41,537 nt of DNA, from IMG/VR virus record IMGVR_UViG_3300048588_000101, positions 1 through 41,537 of that record; one strand, written 5' to 3'. Origin of the DNA: a virus. The notes below the pieces were generated by a model that searched no databases, was not told where the DNA came from, and was given only the letters and a program-made list of their open reading frames with translations. A program made the position numbers and the translations under genes. Positions 23,786-31,689 of this stretch are shown here, piece by piece. How positions within the stretch are numbered: position 1 is the first letter of the stretch; every line of letters starts with the position of its first letter.

Positions 23786-25779
23786 CAACCAAAGCCCGCG
23801 CCGGCGTCGGCGCAACCTTCGAAGTCGACAGCGGCAGCGGATACACCTACGTCGCCGACCTGGTCAGCATTGGCGGCCCTGAGATTGCCGTGGAGCAGGT
23901 CGAGGTAACCAGCTTGGACAGCACGGCCGGGTACAAGGAATACATCCCAGGATCCCTGGACGGCGGCACCGTCAGCCTAACGCTGCACTTCAGCAACAGC
24001 GCCGCGCAACGCGCCCTGCTGGCAATGGTTGGTAGCATCGACGTCGCGTCCTTTCGCGTTCTTCTTCCGACCAGCCCGACCTCCCACTACACCTTTACCG
24101 GCAGCGTCACGGCATGGACGCAGAGCGCAGAACCTAACACGCCGATGGTGGCAGAACTGACCTTCAAAACCAGCGGCGCCATCATCACAACTACCGGCGC
24201 CTTTCCGTTGGCATTTTCCATCCCGGCGGCCGTTACCTACACGGCTGGCGGCGTCACCACATACAGCGGCGAGGATGCGCCAGACGACGGTGTCAATTCG
24301 TTCACGGGATACTATTCACCTGTTGGAACTGTCGATGTTCATGCCGGTTACAGCAACGCGACAGAAGCGCGGGATACCCGCGTGCATTTCACGTTCCCTG
24401 GATCTGCCGTTGCAGGGCAGGCTGGGAATGGCATAACGTTAAAAACGAACGCGGTGGTGCATTCCGCCATGCTGCGATTCAAATGTTCATACCGAGGCAG
24501 CGGTGTGACAACGGGCCGTTTCTACGCAAAGAAGGTTCAGCAGAGCACCGTCGTCGCGGGATTGGATGCGTCATCGCAATGGCTGGCAGCAGGGCGAACA
24601 ACGTCGGCATATGTGACATGGACGCCATCCGTCGGGACTGCGGCCGTCGACGTGACTCCGCTGATCAACGAGCTGCTCGGATCAGCGGAGTGGGATGAAA
24701 CGGACGCCACGGTGCAGTTCTTCTTTCGGTCTGACACGCCGCCAGGCGACATCACGGCGGCGCCGGACCCGAATGTTTATCGTATTTCCTTTGATAGATA
24801 CGATGCGCCGACGTTCCTCACTTCCCTTTCAATCAGCGCAACGCAGGCCGACGGAGATCCAGAGACAGCCGCCATCACAAGCGGGCGCGTGATCAACTAC
24901 TGGCCGATCAACGCGGCAGACCTCGCGCTGGCAAACAGGGTCCGATACGTGGTGCAGAACGCATCGAACGGCCGCAGGAGCAGCACCGTGCTGGCGTCGA
25001 ACTTCAGTGGTTTGACCGGCACGACGCACAACACGACATGGAAAACCACCGCCCTGATCGGAAGCATTTTCGAGCTTGGAACGTGGGACATTGATGCGCA
25101 GGCGGCGATCTTTGGCGACGCCTACGCAAACCACGCAGATCTGCTGGCCGCCGGGACGGTTTCTAGCCTGCTTGGATACACCAACGGGTGGATAACGAAT
25201 TTCCGCGACCGAGACTACCTGTTGCTCGCATCGTTCGACTACGCAACGACAGGGGAAACCAGGCTGGTATTCGACCTATGGAATGCAACAGCGCCGCTGC
25301 AGAATTGCCTGTACGTCGTAGCGAACGGCGCCACCCAGCGAGTAGAGGCAGAATGCCTGAGCGCCGGCGCAGCAAGCGCAAGCACGCAGGGCGCGAAGGC
25401 AACTCACCTTGCATTTGCGACCGGCGTCGCGCCGGCGGCAAATCGCACACTACGAATCGCGCTGTTTTGGGATCACCTGACTTTGACGTTCAACTGGCGC
25501 GTATGGACCACAGACAGAGTGACGGGCGCGACGGCGCTGGTTGGCTCTGGATCGTGGAGAACAGCGAGCATCATGAACCCGGATTCAAATACAACGGCAC
25601 AACGCAATATGCGCAGCCTTGTCGGGTTCGGCTGGGTATTCCCGGAAGGCGCCTACGGCACCGCGCTGATCGAGTTCACGCAGCCTGCAGCAGCGGTATG
25701 GGTGGACACCAGCAACTGGATGACAGCCGCATGGGTGCGCGGGGTCAAGTCGCTGGATCCGCGGCTGATGGCCGCATGA
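23782..25779 (+). CDS. Tail-tube paralogue fused to long C-terminal domain
   Basis: A 665-residue protein. Residues 1 to about 135 clearly match the major tail tube protein at 13157: KARAGVGAT, then EVTSLDSTAGYKEYIPG, GGTVSLTLHFSN and FRVLLPTSPTSHYTF. Residues about 140-665 are Thr/Ala/Ser-rich, beta-strand heavy and unmatched, and encoded partly by less GC-rich DNA. Likely a minor tube or tail-decorating subunit with an exposed carbohydrate-binding or adhesion domain. Its ATG overlaps the previous stop. A duplicated tube gene 10 kb away from the first is unusual. Confidence 0.8.
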   Translation: MTTKARAGVGATFEVDSGSGYTYVADLVSIGGPEIAVEQVEVTSLDSTAGYKEYIPGSLDGGTVSLTLHFSNSAAQRALLAMVGSIDVASFRVLLPTSPTSHYTFTGSVTAWTQSAEPNTPMVAELTFKTSGAIITTTGAFPLAFSIPAAVTYTAGGVTTYSGEDAPDDGVNSFTGYYSPVGTVDVHAGYSNATEARDTRVHFTFPGSAVAGQAGNGITLKTNAVVHSAMLRFKCSYRGSGVTTGRFYAKKVQQSTVVAGLDASSQWLAAGRTTSAYVTWTPSVGTAAVDVTPLINELLGSAEWDETDATVQFFFRSDTPPGDITAAPDPNVYRISFDRYDAPTFLTSLSISATQADGDPETAAITSGRVINYWPINAADLALANRVRYVVQNASNGRRSSTVLASNFSGLTGTTHNTTWKTTALIGSIFELGTWDIDAQAAIFGDAYANHADLLAAGTVSSLLGYTNGWITNFRDRDYLLLASFDYATTGETRLVFDLWNATAPLQNCLYVVANGATQRVEAECLSAGAASASTQGAKATHLAFATGVAPAANRTLRIALFWDHLTLTFNWRVWTTDRVTGATALVGSGSWRTASIMNPDSNTTAQRNMRSLVGFGWVFPEGAYGTALIEFTQPAAAVWVDTSNWMTAAWVRGVKSLDPRLMAA

Positions 25780-26276
25780 GCACGCGGTGGGTATGCGCGG
25801 TGATCGCCATCGCCGCCCTGCAGATTGCCGGCGCCGCCGAGCTGCGCGTGGCAGGCGGCGCGGCCCTGGCCGACGTCAGGCACCTGACCGAAGCCGGGCC
25901 GGCCCTCGAGGTCGGTATCGACCACCAGGTCGACCATGGCGCATGGCGCGCCACCGTCGCGTGGATCGGTGAACAGGACGTCACCACCAGCGGCGCGATC
26001 CACCAGCGCGGCACCATCGGCGATTATTGGCTGGCCGGCGCACAAGGCGTCTACCAGCACCAGGTCGGCCGCGTTCGCCTCGAGGCCGGCGCCGGGCTGG
26101 CCTGGCGCACCGAGGCCAGAAACGTCCACTACCTGCTGCCGAGCCGGGCGAACTTCAACCTAACGCTGGGCCTGCGCATCGGCCGCACCACCATCGAGGC
26201 GCGCCACATCAGCAACGGCTGGACCAGCGACGGAAACAAGGGACAAAACTGGTTGCAGGTCGGGATCGCCTTTTAA
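25776..26276 (+). CDS. PagL-like outer-membrane barrel (lipid A deacylase family)
   Basis: A 166-residue protein with an N-terminal signal peptide (ends near IAGAAEL). The C-terminal RHISNGW (His144, Ser146, Asn147) followed by a final amphipathic strand ending in Phe (NWLQVGIAF) matches PagL-type lipid A 3-O-deacylases, whose catalytic residues include His and Ser of an H-x-S-N motif plus a downstream Glu. Here the position aligning with that Glu is Asn158, next to Gln157, so activity is uncertain. If functional it would modify host LPS, possibly blocking superinfection or weakening the outer membrane. It overlaps the previous gene by four bases; the upstream frame is a shadow. Confidence 0.72.
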   Translation: MSTRWVCAVIAIAALQIAGAAELRVAGGAALADVRHLTEAGPALEVGIDHQVDHGAWRATVAWIGEQDVTTSGAIHQRGTIGDYWLAGAQGVYQHQVGRVRLEAGAGLAWRTEARNVHYLLPSRANFNLTLGLRIGRTTIEARHISNGWTSDGNKGQNWLQVGIAF

Positions 26277-26329
26277 CCCACGGAAGCCTGCAGGCGCGGT
26301 AGACTTCTCGCAACCCTGGAGGGACCAAC

Positions 26330-26923
26330 ATGCGAACCGTGATCCGCCTTGCCATCCTGCTGCTGTTCGCCGCCACCGCAACCGCACAGACCGCCGGCAC
26401 GGTGACCTTCACCGCCCAGGCAACGACCGGCAACGGATCGGTCACGCCGGTACTGACGTGGAGCACGGCGCCAGCCGCAACCTCCTGCACCGCCGGCGGC
26501 AGCTGGAGCGGCACCAAGGCCGCAGCCGGCACCGAAACCCTGCCAGCCATCGCGACCAACGCCACCTACACCATCACCTGCACGTGGCCAGACACTGCGG
26601 CGCTGGTGTCGTGGACGCCGCCCACGAAAAACACCGACGGCAGCGACTACACCACGCCAAAGCTGACGCGCATTCTTTACGGCCGGACAGCGGCGAGCCT
26701 CACGCAGACGCAGGATGTGAACGAGCCAGCGACCAGCTACCAGTTCACCGGGCTGGCGTCCGGCGCGTGGTTCTTCGGCGTCAAGGCGGTCAACCAGGCC
26801 GACCGCGAATCCGCCCTGTCGAACGTGGCATCGAAAGTGCTCGGCACCGCCACCGCCAGCCGATCCGTCGGTATTACCGTCAACGCACTACCGCTGCCGC
26901 CCACCGGCGTGACGGTTCAGTGA
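26330..26923 (+). CDS. Secreted protein with FN3-like domain
   Basis: A 197-residue protein with a typical signal peptide (hydrophobic AILLLFAATATA, cleavage near residue 19). Three cysteines occur in the mature chain. Residues about 95-170 look like an FN3 repeat, including TKLTRILYG-like strands and WFFGVKAVNQADRESALS, ending in Ser/Thr-rich sequence. GGAGG precedes its ATG. Its place between the PagL-like barrel and the holin suggests an envelope-associated accessory or lysis-related role; no enzyme motif is seen. Confidence 0.72.
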   Translation: MRTVIRLAILLLFAATATAQTAGTVTFTAQATTGNGSVTPVLTWSTAPAATSCTAGGSWSGTKAAAGTETLPAIATNATYTITCTWPDTAALVSWTPPTKNTDGSDYTTPKLTRILYGRTAASLTQTQDVNEPATSYQFTGLASGAWFFGVKAVNQADRESALSNVASKVLGTATASRSVGITVNALPLPPTGVTVQ

Positions 26924-26948
26924 TCAACAACCTACCAGGAGAAACGCC

Positions 26949-27212
26949 ATGCTGGCTGGATACCGCACCCTGATCGTTGCCGCCATTTGGCTGATCTACC
27001 AGATCGCCGCCGTGGTGGTTCCTGATTTCCAGGCGCCAGGCCAGCCGACCGTCGAGGCATTGGTCGACGCGCTGATCGCCATCGGCGGCCCGTTGATTGT
27101 CGCCTTCCTGCGCCTGCGCACGACCGGCCCGGTTGGGCCAGCCGTCCAGCAGGCGCCCGTGCTCGGCGCCCTGGCGAAAAGCGAGCCCAAGCCACCGGAG
27201 GATACGCAATGA
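26949..27212 (+). CDS. Putative holin
   Basis: An 87-residue membrane protein with two hydrophobic segments: TLIVAAIWLIYQIAAVVV (about residues 7-24) and ALIAIGGPLIVAFLRL (about 41-56), then a polar C-terminus. This two-segment layout and the short length fit a holin, which would permeabilise the inner membrane for lysis. GGAG is six bases upstream of the ATG. It overlaps the lipoprotein gene by four bases. Holins are too diverse for a family call. Confidence 0.68.
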   Translation: MLAGYRTLIVAAIWLIYQIAAVVVPDFQAPGQPTVEALVDALIAIGGPLIVAFLRLRTTGPVGPAVQQAPVLGALAKSEPKPPEDTQ

Positions 27213-27550
27213 ACCGCGCCAGCAAGCTGACCGGCGTGCTGGCCGCCGTGGCGATACTGATCGCCGGCTGCCAGACCTTTACGCCACCGGAACCGGCCAC
27301 GCCCACCGAAGCCGTGGCGATCGTGTACGCCAGCATCACGGCGACCGCCAGAGCGACCACAGAGCGCCTCGAGGCAGGTGCCATCACCGTCGACCAGGCC
27401 ACCGATGTGCAAAAGATCCTCGACCAGGCTGACGCCATTGCAGATACCGCAGCAGCGGCCCTCGCCGCCGGCCGAGCCGACGACGCCGCCACGTACCTCG
27501 ACATTGCCACCGGCATCCTGAGCCAGCTGGAACGGAGCGCACGCCGATGA
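27209..27550 (+). CDS. Lipoprotein, possible outer-membrane spanin subunit
   Basis: A 113-residue protein with a signal peptide and lipobox LIAGC (Cys21). The mature part is alanine-rich and helical, with a single Pro-rich stretch just after the Cys (FTPPEPATPTEA). In lysis modules such a lipoprotein beside a holin could be an o-spanin, but its length and the helical body are not typical of Rz1-type proteins. It overlaps neighbours at both ends. Confidence 0.65.
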   Translation: MNRASKLTGVLAAVAILIAGCQTFTPPEPATPTEAVAIVYASITATARATTERLEAGAITVDQATDVQKILDQADAIADTAAAALAAGRADDAATYLDIATGILSQLERSARR

Positions 27551-27765
27551 GCGCCATAGCCCTGATTGCCGCCGTGAACACGCTGCTGACGCTGGCGGCC
27601 GAGGCCGGCATCAGCTGGACCCGGTTGCGAGCCGCGATCGACAAGGCAAAAGCCGAGGGCCGCCAGTTCGACCTGAGCGACATCGAGGCCGCCGCCGCAG
27701 AAGCCGACCAGGCGCTGGCAAAGCTGCGGGAGGCCATCGCAGCCGCAAAGCAACCCCATCCATGA
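27547..27765 (+). CDS. Small protein with N-terminal hydrophobic helix
   Basis: A 72-residue protein. Residues 4-20 are hydrophobic (IALIAAVNTLLTLAAEAG) and the rest is charged and helical (IEAAAAEADQALAKLREAI). It overlaps the lipoprotein stop. An i-spanin-like or holin-accessory role is conceivable but unsupported. Confidence 0.6.
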   Translation: MSAIALIAAVNTLLTLAAEAGISWTRLRAAIDKAKAEGRQFDLSDIEAAAAEADQALAKLREAIAAAKQPHP

Positions 27766-27781
27766 CAACCCGGAGATCATC

Positions 27782-28201
27782 GTGGCGCGATACCAAGGGC
27801 GGCAAGTACCGACCAACAACCATGACGATCGGATCTCGGACCTCGACCGGCGCGTCGCCACGATCGAAGCCACGCTCGAAGGCGTCGCGGCCGGCGTCGA
27901 GGATCTCCGCAACCGTGAGGCGCAACCGACCAACTGGCTGGCATTCCTGGTTGCTGCGAGCATCATTGGCGCTGGCGGGGCTGTTTACATGGACACCCGC
28001 CTCAAGCCGACGGAAACCACCGTCCAGCACCTCGCGGTGGTGTCGACCGCCAACGCGGAACGCGTCGGGGCGATGGAAACAATCGTGGCGATGACCGCCA
28101 AGCACACCGATAAAACAGCAGCCCAGCAAGCCATCGTCCGCGAACGCATCGCCGCCATCGAAGCCCTCACGCGCGCCTCTCAACCCGCCCGGTTGCCATA
28201 A
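27782..28201 (+). CDS. Membrane protein with coiled coils, possible i-spanin or holin partner
   Basis: A 139-residue protein with a GTG start preceded by GGAG six bases away. Residues about 15-45 form a charged helix, one transmembrane segment lies at about 52-70 (LAFLVAASIIGAGGAVY), and a coiled-coil tail follows. It ends the rightward late gene series. The overlapping frame starting at the ATG 27762 is Arg/Ser-rich and is considered a shadow. Confidence 0.62.
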   Translation: MARYQGRQVPTNNHDDRISDLDRRVATIEATLEGVAAGVEDLRNREAQPTNWLAFLVAASIIGAGGAVYMDTRLKPTETTVQHLAVVSTANAERVGAMETIVAMTAKHTDKTAAQQAIVRERIAAIEALTRASQPARLP

Positions 28202-28231
28202 GCCCAAACCACAAGTCAACGGCGACAGCCG

Positions 28232-28277
28232 AAAAAAAACCCGGCGCCCTGCTTCGTGAAAAGCCGGACGCCGGGTT
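28232..28277 (-). terminator. Intrinsic terminator for leftward transcription
   Basis: A 9-bp inverted repeat, 28238-28246 (AACCCGGCG) with 28269-28277 (CGCCGGGTT), is preceded on the plus strand by eight A residues (28232-28239). On the minus strand this reads as a GC stem followed by a T run. For rightward transcripts only two T residues follow, so it would be weaker. No convincing leftward gene is seen to its right. Confidence 0.7.
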
Positions 28278-28454
28278 AGACTCACCTTGTCACATCGAGG
28301 TGCTGGATATGCATCGCGGTGGGAGCAACACCGGAAGCAAGCACATCGGGTAGGCAAGGGCAACGACCACCACCAAGCGGTCGACGACAAGTCTACCAGC
28401 CCGCCCTCCCCGATGAAACCACCGGCAAGCCACCCGCCCACATGCCAATCCGGC

Positions 28455-28474
28455 CCTTGACGCGACCGTCAAGG
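28455..28474. promoter_or_regulatory. Perfect inverted repeat, possible operator
   Basis: CCTTGACG (28455-28462), a four-base centre, then CGTCAAGG (28467-28474). It is perfectly symmetric and lies in a gene-free stretch. It contains a TTGACG -35-like hexamer on each strand but no good -10 at normal distance. A protein-binding operator or small hairpin is possible. Confidence 0.4.
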
Positions 28475-28759
28475 CGCACGACAGCACACGCGGGATAGTC
28501 CTCCCGGCATCGCCAGAAAAGGGACCAGGCCCGGCCGGGATTAACCCCGCCCGCAGTAGGTGAGCACAGAACCCCGTGACCGCGCCCGATGATGGGCGGG
28601 GAGGCGCCCTGGCCGGCGGTAAAAGGCACGCTCACCGAAAGCCGGATCATTCACGAGACAGCACCGGCAGCAGACCGGAAACCGCCAGCCCTGCCCGAAC
28701 CTCGGGAGGGAGGCGGTCGGGGTTCCTTTGGCCCGGCGACAGCCCGCGACAGCCAGCGA

Positions 28760-28875
28760 CCGCCGGCCGGCCAGGCAACGTCAGGCCGCATCGAGGATCG
28801 TCGCGCCGGGCCGCCGGCCGGCCAGGCAACGTCAGGCCGCATCGAGGATCGTCGCACCGGCCCGCCGGCCGGCCA
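28760..28875. repeat. 51-bp tandem repeat, 2.3 copies
   Basis: Copies begin at 28760, 28811 and 28862; the first 45 bases of each unit (CCGCCGGCCGGCCAGGCAAC onward) are identical in the first two, and the third covers only about the first 15. Units are GC-rich with the palindrome GCCGGC. It lies upstream of the early promoter module. Confidence 0.85.
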
Positions 28876-28888
28876 GCACCGAGGCGGC

Positions 28889-29010
28889 AAAACCACCAGG
28901 CGGGCGAAACATTACCATTTGAAAAAAGCCGCAAAAGGGCTTGCCAGTAGGCGAGGATAGGCGCAATGTCGAAACCGTAGAGCAAGCCACCAGCAACCGG
29001 GAGAGACAAA
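28889..29010 (+). promoter_or_regulatory. Early promoter-leader module, copy A
   Basis: A candidate promoter with -35 TTGCCA (28941-28946), 17 bases, then CAATGT (28964-28969), so a weak -10. The flanking block, including GCGAAACATTACCATTT upstream and GTCGAAACCGTAGAGCAAGC downstream, recurs at 34267-34391 with small indels. The two copies cannot be aligned as protein in one frame, so conservation is likely for DNA or RNA function. The first early gene follows. Confidence 0.55.
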
Positions 29011-29247
29011 ATGAACACCACCCGCCACAACGTCAGCACCAGCGCCTTCCGGTTTTCGCACGGCCACGAACCTCGCGGTCGCGGCTGGTGGGTTTTTGAG
29101 ATGACCGGCGAGGCCGGCCGCGCCGCCACCTTCACCGCCACCGCCGAAGCCGGAACCGGGCGGGCGCCCACCTTCACCGCCGCCCGCGCCGAGGCGGTCA
29201 GATTTGCCGCCGCCAACAGGATGACGCGCGTCACCGTCGGCAGCTAA
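29011..29247 (+). CDS. Hypothetical early protein
   Basis: A 78-residue protein with GGGAGAG upstream of its ATG, first gene after the duplicated leader. Residues 29-39 read WWVFEMTGEAG; Thr-Phe-Thr-Ala repeats (RAATFTATAEAG, RAPTFTAARAEA) follow. No domain is recognised. Position suggests early expression. Confidence 0.62.
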   Translation: MNTTRHNVSTSAFRFSHGHEPRGRGWWVFEMTGEAGRAATFTATAEAGTGRAPTFTAARAEAVRFAAANRMTRVTVGS

Positions 29248-29274
29248 AACACCACCACCAACCGGAGCACCACC

Positions 29275-29544
29275 ATGAGCAACATGCCACATTGCCGATT
29301 CGAGAATACCCTCCACGATTTCAACGAGTGCGTCGAGGTGATCGGCGACATCGTCGAAGCCGCGATGGGCGGGCCGACCAACGGCAACGACACCGAACTG
29401 AGCGCCGCGGAATTCATGAAGGCGGTCGAGCTGGTGGTCGCCGCGCAGGAATTGGTGATCCGGTTCAAAGAGGCCGCCTGCATTGAGGGCGAGGATGAGC
29501 TGACCGACGACGACATCCGCGACCTGCTGGCGGGCGCAGAATGA
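29275..29544 (+). CDS. Hypothetical acidic protein
   Basis: An 89-residue acidic protein, helical, with the end DELTDDDIRDLLAGAE. Cys residues occur at 7, 19 and 69. The upstream leader is a CACCACCACCAACCGGAG copy. No family recognised. Confidence 0.68.
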   Translation: MSNMPHCRFENTLHDFNECVEVIGDIVEAAMGGPTNGNDTELSAAEFMKAVELVVAAQELVIRFKEAACIEGEDELTDDDIRDLLAGAE

Positions 29545-30017
29545 CCACCCGCAGCTGGAAGCCGGCGCGCATGACAGGCAGCTGCCGCAACGGCGCCGAG
29601 CGCGACGGCGGCACGGTGGTGCACCTGATCACCGCCCGGTCATGGCGCGCCGCCAGCGCCAGCGTCAGCATGGCGCCAGCCCTTTGCGGCGCCGGCCCGC
29701 GCCGGAATAGCGCCGGGTGGGAAGCCATGACCGAAGCCACGCCGGCGACCTGCGCAAAATGCCTGCAGCGCGCCGCTGACGATGCCAAGGGCGCGGTTCC
29801 GACCGTCACCATCGAGCGGGGCATCGCACCGCCACCGCTGCCGACCCGCATGCATTTCCCGCTGAAAAAGATGGAGGTCGGTGAAAGTTTCGAGGTACCG
29901 GCCGGGAGCCGAAAACGGGTGGCATCACTGGCGCAGTACATGAGCCGCAGCATCGGGCGACGATTCAGCGTCCGAACCATGCCGGATGGCACCGTGCGGT
30001 GCTTTCGGCTGACATAA
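29541..30017 (+). CDS. Hypothetical protein with conserved C-terminal domain
   Basis: A 158-residue protein beginning at an ATGA overlap. Its first half is Arg/Ala-rich with Cys residues at 15, 49, 72 and 75 (TCAKCLQRA), which could bind a metal. The C-terminal part (HFPLKKMEVGESFEVPAGSR to RFSVRTMPDGTVRCFRL) resembles a short domain frequent in phage early proteins. Function unknown. Confidence 0.7.
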   Translation: MTTRSWKPARMTGSCRNGAERDGGTVVHLITARSWRAASASVSMAPALCGAGPRRNSAGWEAMTEATPATCAKCLQRAADDAKGAVPTVTIERGIAPPPLPTRMHFPLKKMEVGESFEVPAGSRKRVASLAQYMSRSIGRRFSVRTMPDGTVRCFRLT

Positions 30018-30040
30018 CCGCAACAAGAGGGAGAAACACC

Positions 30041-30232
30041 GTGACGAAGAAAACAAGCAAGCAGATATTCACCGCGCAGGAGCGACAGCTGCGGCTGACC
30101 ATCCCGGCGCCTTTGTGGGCCGAGCTGGTCGACTACCAGGAGCGCAACGCCCACGGCAGCATGGTCGCCGCCGCCCGCGATTTGATCCGGCAGGCGCTGG
30201 TGCGCGAACGGCAGGAGGCGAAAAATGCGTGA
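30041..30232 (+). CDS. Ribbon-helix-helix-like small protein
   Basis: A 63-residue protein. GTG at 30041 with AGAGGGAG upstream is preferred over the in-frame ATG at 29999, which overlaps the previous gene. RQLRLTIPAPLWAELVDYQE with MVAAARDLIRQALVRE fits a beta strand followed by two helices, as in Arc/CopG-type repressors. It may regulate early genes. It overlaps the next gene by eight bases. Confidence 0.6.
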   Translation: MTKKTSKQIFTAQERQLRLTIPAPLWAELVDYQERNAHGSMVAAARDLIRQALVRERQEAKNA

Positions 30233-30536
30233 CCCCGCCAGGAGCTACGCCAGGCGCCCGCGAACCCGGATGGATAACCTCGAGGCCGACATCGAGGCCG
30301 GCATCGAGGCCCACCGCAACGGGCGGCCCGACCAGGCCACGCGTCCGCCGATCAAGTGGGGCGAGATAGCCGATGACGCCGGCGCCTTCATCGGCTGGCT
30401 GGTCGCCGGCTGCGCGATCGCATTCGCCCTGGCCTGGCTGGCCGACCGGGCGCTGGCCCGCAACGATTACCCGATGCCCGCCGACTACATCATCGAGCAC
30501 CAACCGCCGACCACCACCAGGAGCACAACAACATGA
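30225..30536 (+). CDS. Single-pass membrane protein, unknown
   Basis: A 103-residue protein with one transmembrane helix near residues 51-70 (GAFIGWLVAGCAIAFALAWL). The N-terminal half is basic and the C-terminus Thr-rich because its 3' end contains the CACCACCACCAGGAG leader of the next gene. Function unknown. Confidence 0.68.
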   Translation: MRDPARSYARRPRTRMDNLEADIEAGIEAHRNGRPDQATRPPIKWGEIADDAGAFIGWLVAGCAIAFALAWLADRALARNDYPMPADYIIEHQPPTTTRSTTT

Positions 30537-31357
30537 CCAGCAAAACCGTCACCATCCACGAGGGCGAACTGAAGCCCATCAACGTCGCCACCCTGCAGGC
30601 CCGCGTCCAGCTGGTGCACCAGGCGCTGCAGACCGTCATGCAGGATGGCACGCACTACGGGACCATTCCCGGCACCAACAAGCCGAGCCTTTACAAAGCC
30701 GGTTCCGAAATTCTGCTGACCATGTTTCAGATTTCGGTCGAACCCGAAGTCGAGGATCTGAGCACGGGCGATAAATGCCACTACCGCGTGCGCGCCGTCG
30801 GCCGGCACCAGGGCACCGGCACCACCGTCGGCATCGGCATCGGCGAGGCGAGCAGCGAAGAAGAAAAATACTGCTGGCGTGAGGCGGTATGCCCTGAAGA
30901 ATTCGACGCCGCGCCGGCCGACAAGCGCCGCATCAAGTGGAAAAAAGGTTACCAGGGCGGCGCCGCGACCAGCACGCCGCAAGTTCGCACCAACCCGGCC
31001 GACGTCGCCAACACCGTGCTGAAAATGGCCAAAAAGCGGGCGCAGATCGACCTGAGCCTGACCGCCACCGGCGCGTCGGATATTTTCACGCAGGACATGG
31101 CCGATGACGAAGGCGGCGAACCCGGCGAGCGCCGGCCAGCGGCGCAGACACCACGAGCGAAGGCGACCAGCGAAGGCAAGCCCGGAGCAGCATCGCCAAA
31201 ACAGATCAGCCTGATCCGCGCACGAGCAGCGAACAGCGGGATCACAGAAGCCGAGATTTGCAAACACCTCGTGAAAGACAGCCTCGACGACCTCGAGTGG
31301 CGCGAGGTTAACCCGCTGCTGGCCTGGATCGACGGCCAGGCAAAAGGCAACAAGTAG
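30533..31357 (+). CDS. Putative ssDNA-annealing recombination protein (Rad52-like group)
   Basis: A 274-residue protein recognisable by VMQDGTHYGTIPGTNKPSLY followed by KAGSEILLTMFQI, and by NPADVANTVLKMAKKRAQID with ATGASDIFTQDM. These blocks define a phage family commonly annotated as recombination or annealing proteins, probably related to Rad52-like annealers; the exact subfamily is uncertain. The C-terminal tail SPKQISLIRARAANSGIT is a helical accessory part also found on such proteins. The Cas4/RecB-like nuclease one gene further on supports a recombination role. Confidence 0.68.
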   Translation: MTSKTVTIHEGELKPINVATLQARVQLVHQALQTVMQDGTHYGTIPGTNKPSLYKAGSEILLTMFQISVEPEVEDLSTGDKCHYRVRAVGRHQGTGTTVGIGIGEASSEEEKYCWREAVCPEEFDAAPADKRRIKWKKGYQGGAATSTPQVRTNPADVANTVLKMAKKRAQIDLSLTATGASDIFTQDMADDEGGEPGERRPAAQTPRAKATSEGKPGAASPKQISLIRARAANSGITEAEICKHLVKDSLDDLEWREVNPLLAWIDGQAKGNK

Positions 31358-31413
31358 AGCGACCCGAAGCCGCGGCGGTTCCGCGGCACACCACCACCCG
31401 GAGCACCACCACC

Positions 31414-31689
31414 ATGCCAAAACCGTTAACCGAAGCGCAGAAGGCGCGGAAAAATGAGCTGCGGCGCCAGCGGCACGCCGCCAACCCGGAGGCGCACCGC
31501 GAGGCCGCCCGCCGGCGGTACGCCGCCAGCCTGGTCGTGCGCAAGGCAAAGCAAATCGAGCAGAGGGCGAAAATGTTAGTGGGATGCGGGAAACAAACCG
31601 CCCACGAAATAATGGATTGGCACCAGGCACGACAGGCCCGCGACCAGGGTAAGCCGTTTGAACAGTTCAAACCGTGGTGGGTGCCATGA
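31414..31689 (+). CDS. Basic hypothetical protein
   Basis: A 91-residue strongly basic protein, rich in Arg, Lys, Ala and Gln, with an N-terminal RKNELRRQRHAANPEAHRE helix and the end PFEQFKPWWVP. Nucleic acid binding is plausible. It ends with an ATGA overlap with the nuclease gene. Confidence 0.62.
   Translation: MPKPLTEAQKARKNELRRQRHAANPEAHREAARRRYAASLVVRKAKQIEQRAKMLVGCGKQTAHEIMDWHQARQARDQGKPFEQFKPWWVP

Larger units (their letters stand above)
28202..28990. other. Non-coding control region between late and early genes
   Basis: No convincing gene was found across about 800 bases. The region holds the minus-strand terminator, a perfect 8-bp inverted repeat (28455-28474), a 51-bp tandem repeat (28760-28875) and, at its right end, a promoter-leader module also present at 34267-34391. 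A plus-strand frame 28589-28960 exists, but its end coincides with the duplicated promoter region, which is conserved as DNA and not as protein. Confidence 0.6.

Noticed and set aside
27762-28094. Frame starting at an ATGA overlap after the 72-residue protein
   Set aside because: Arg/Ser/Pro-rich out-of-frame reading; the GTG frame at 27782 gives a membrane and coiled-coil protein with a good ribosome site.
28589-28960. Plus-strand frame of 123 codons over the 51-bp repeats
   Set aside because: Pro/Arg/Gly-rich; its end lies in the duplicated promoter block, where the other copy is in a different frame.
28647-29234. Minus-strand frame of 195 codons
   Set aside because: Complement of the repeats and of the early gene at 29011; no protein-like pattern and no ribosome site.
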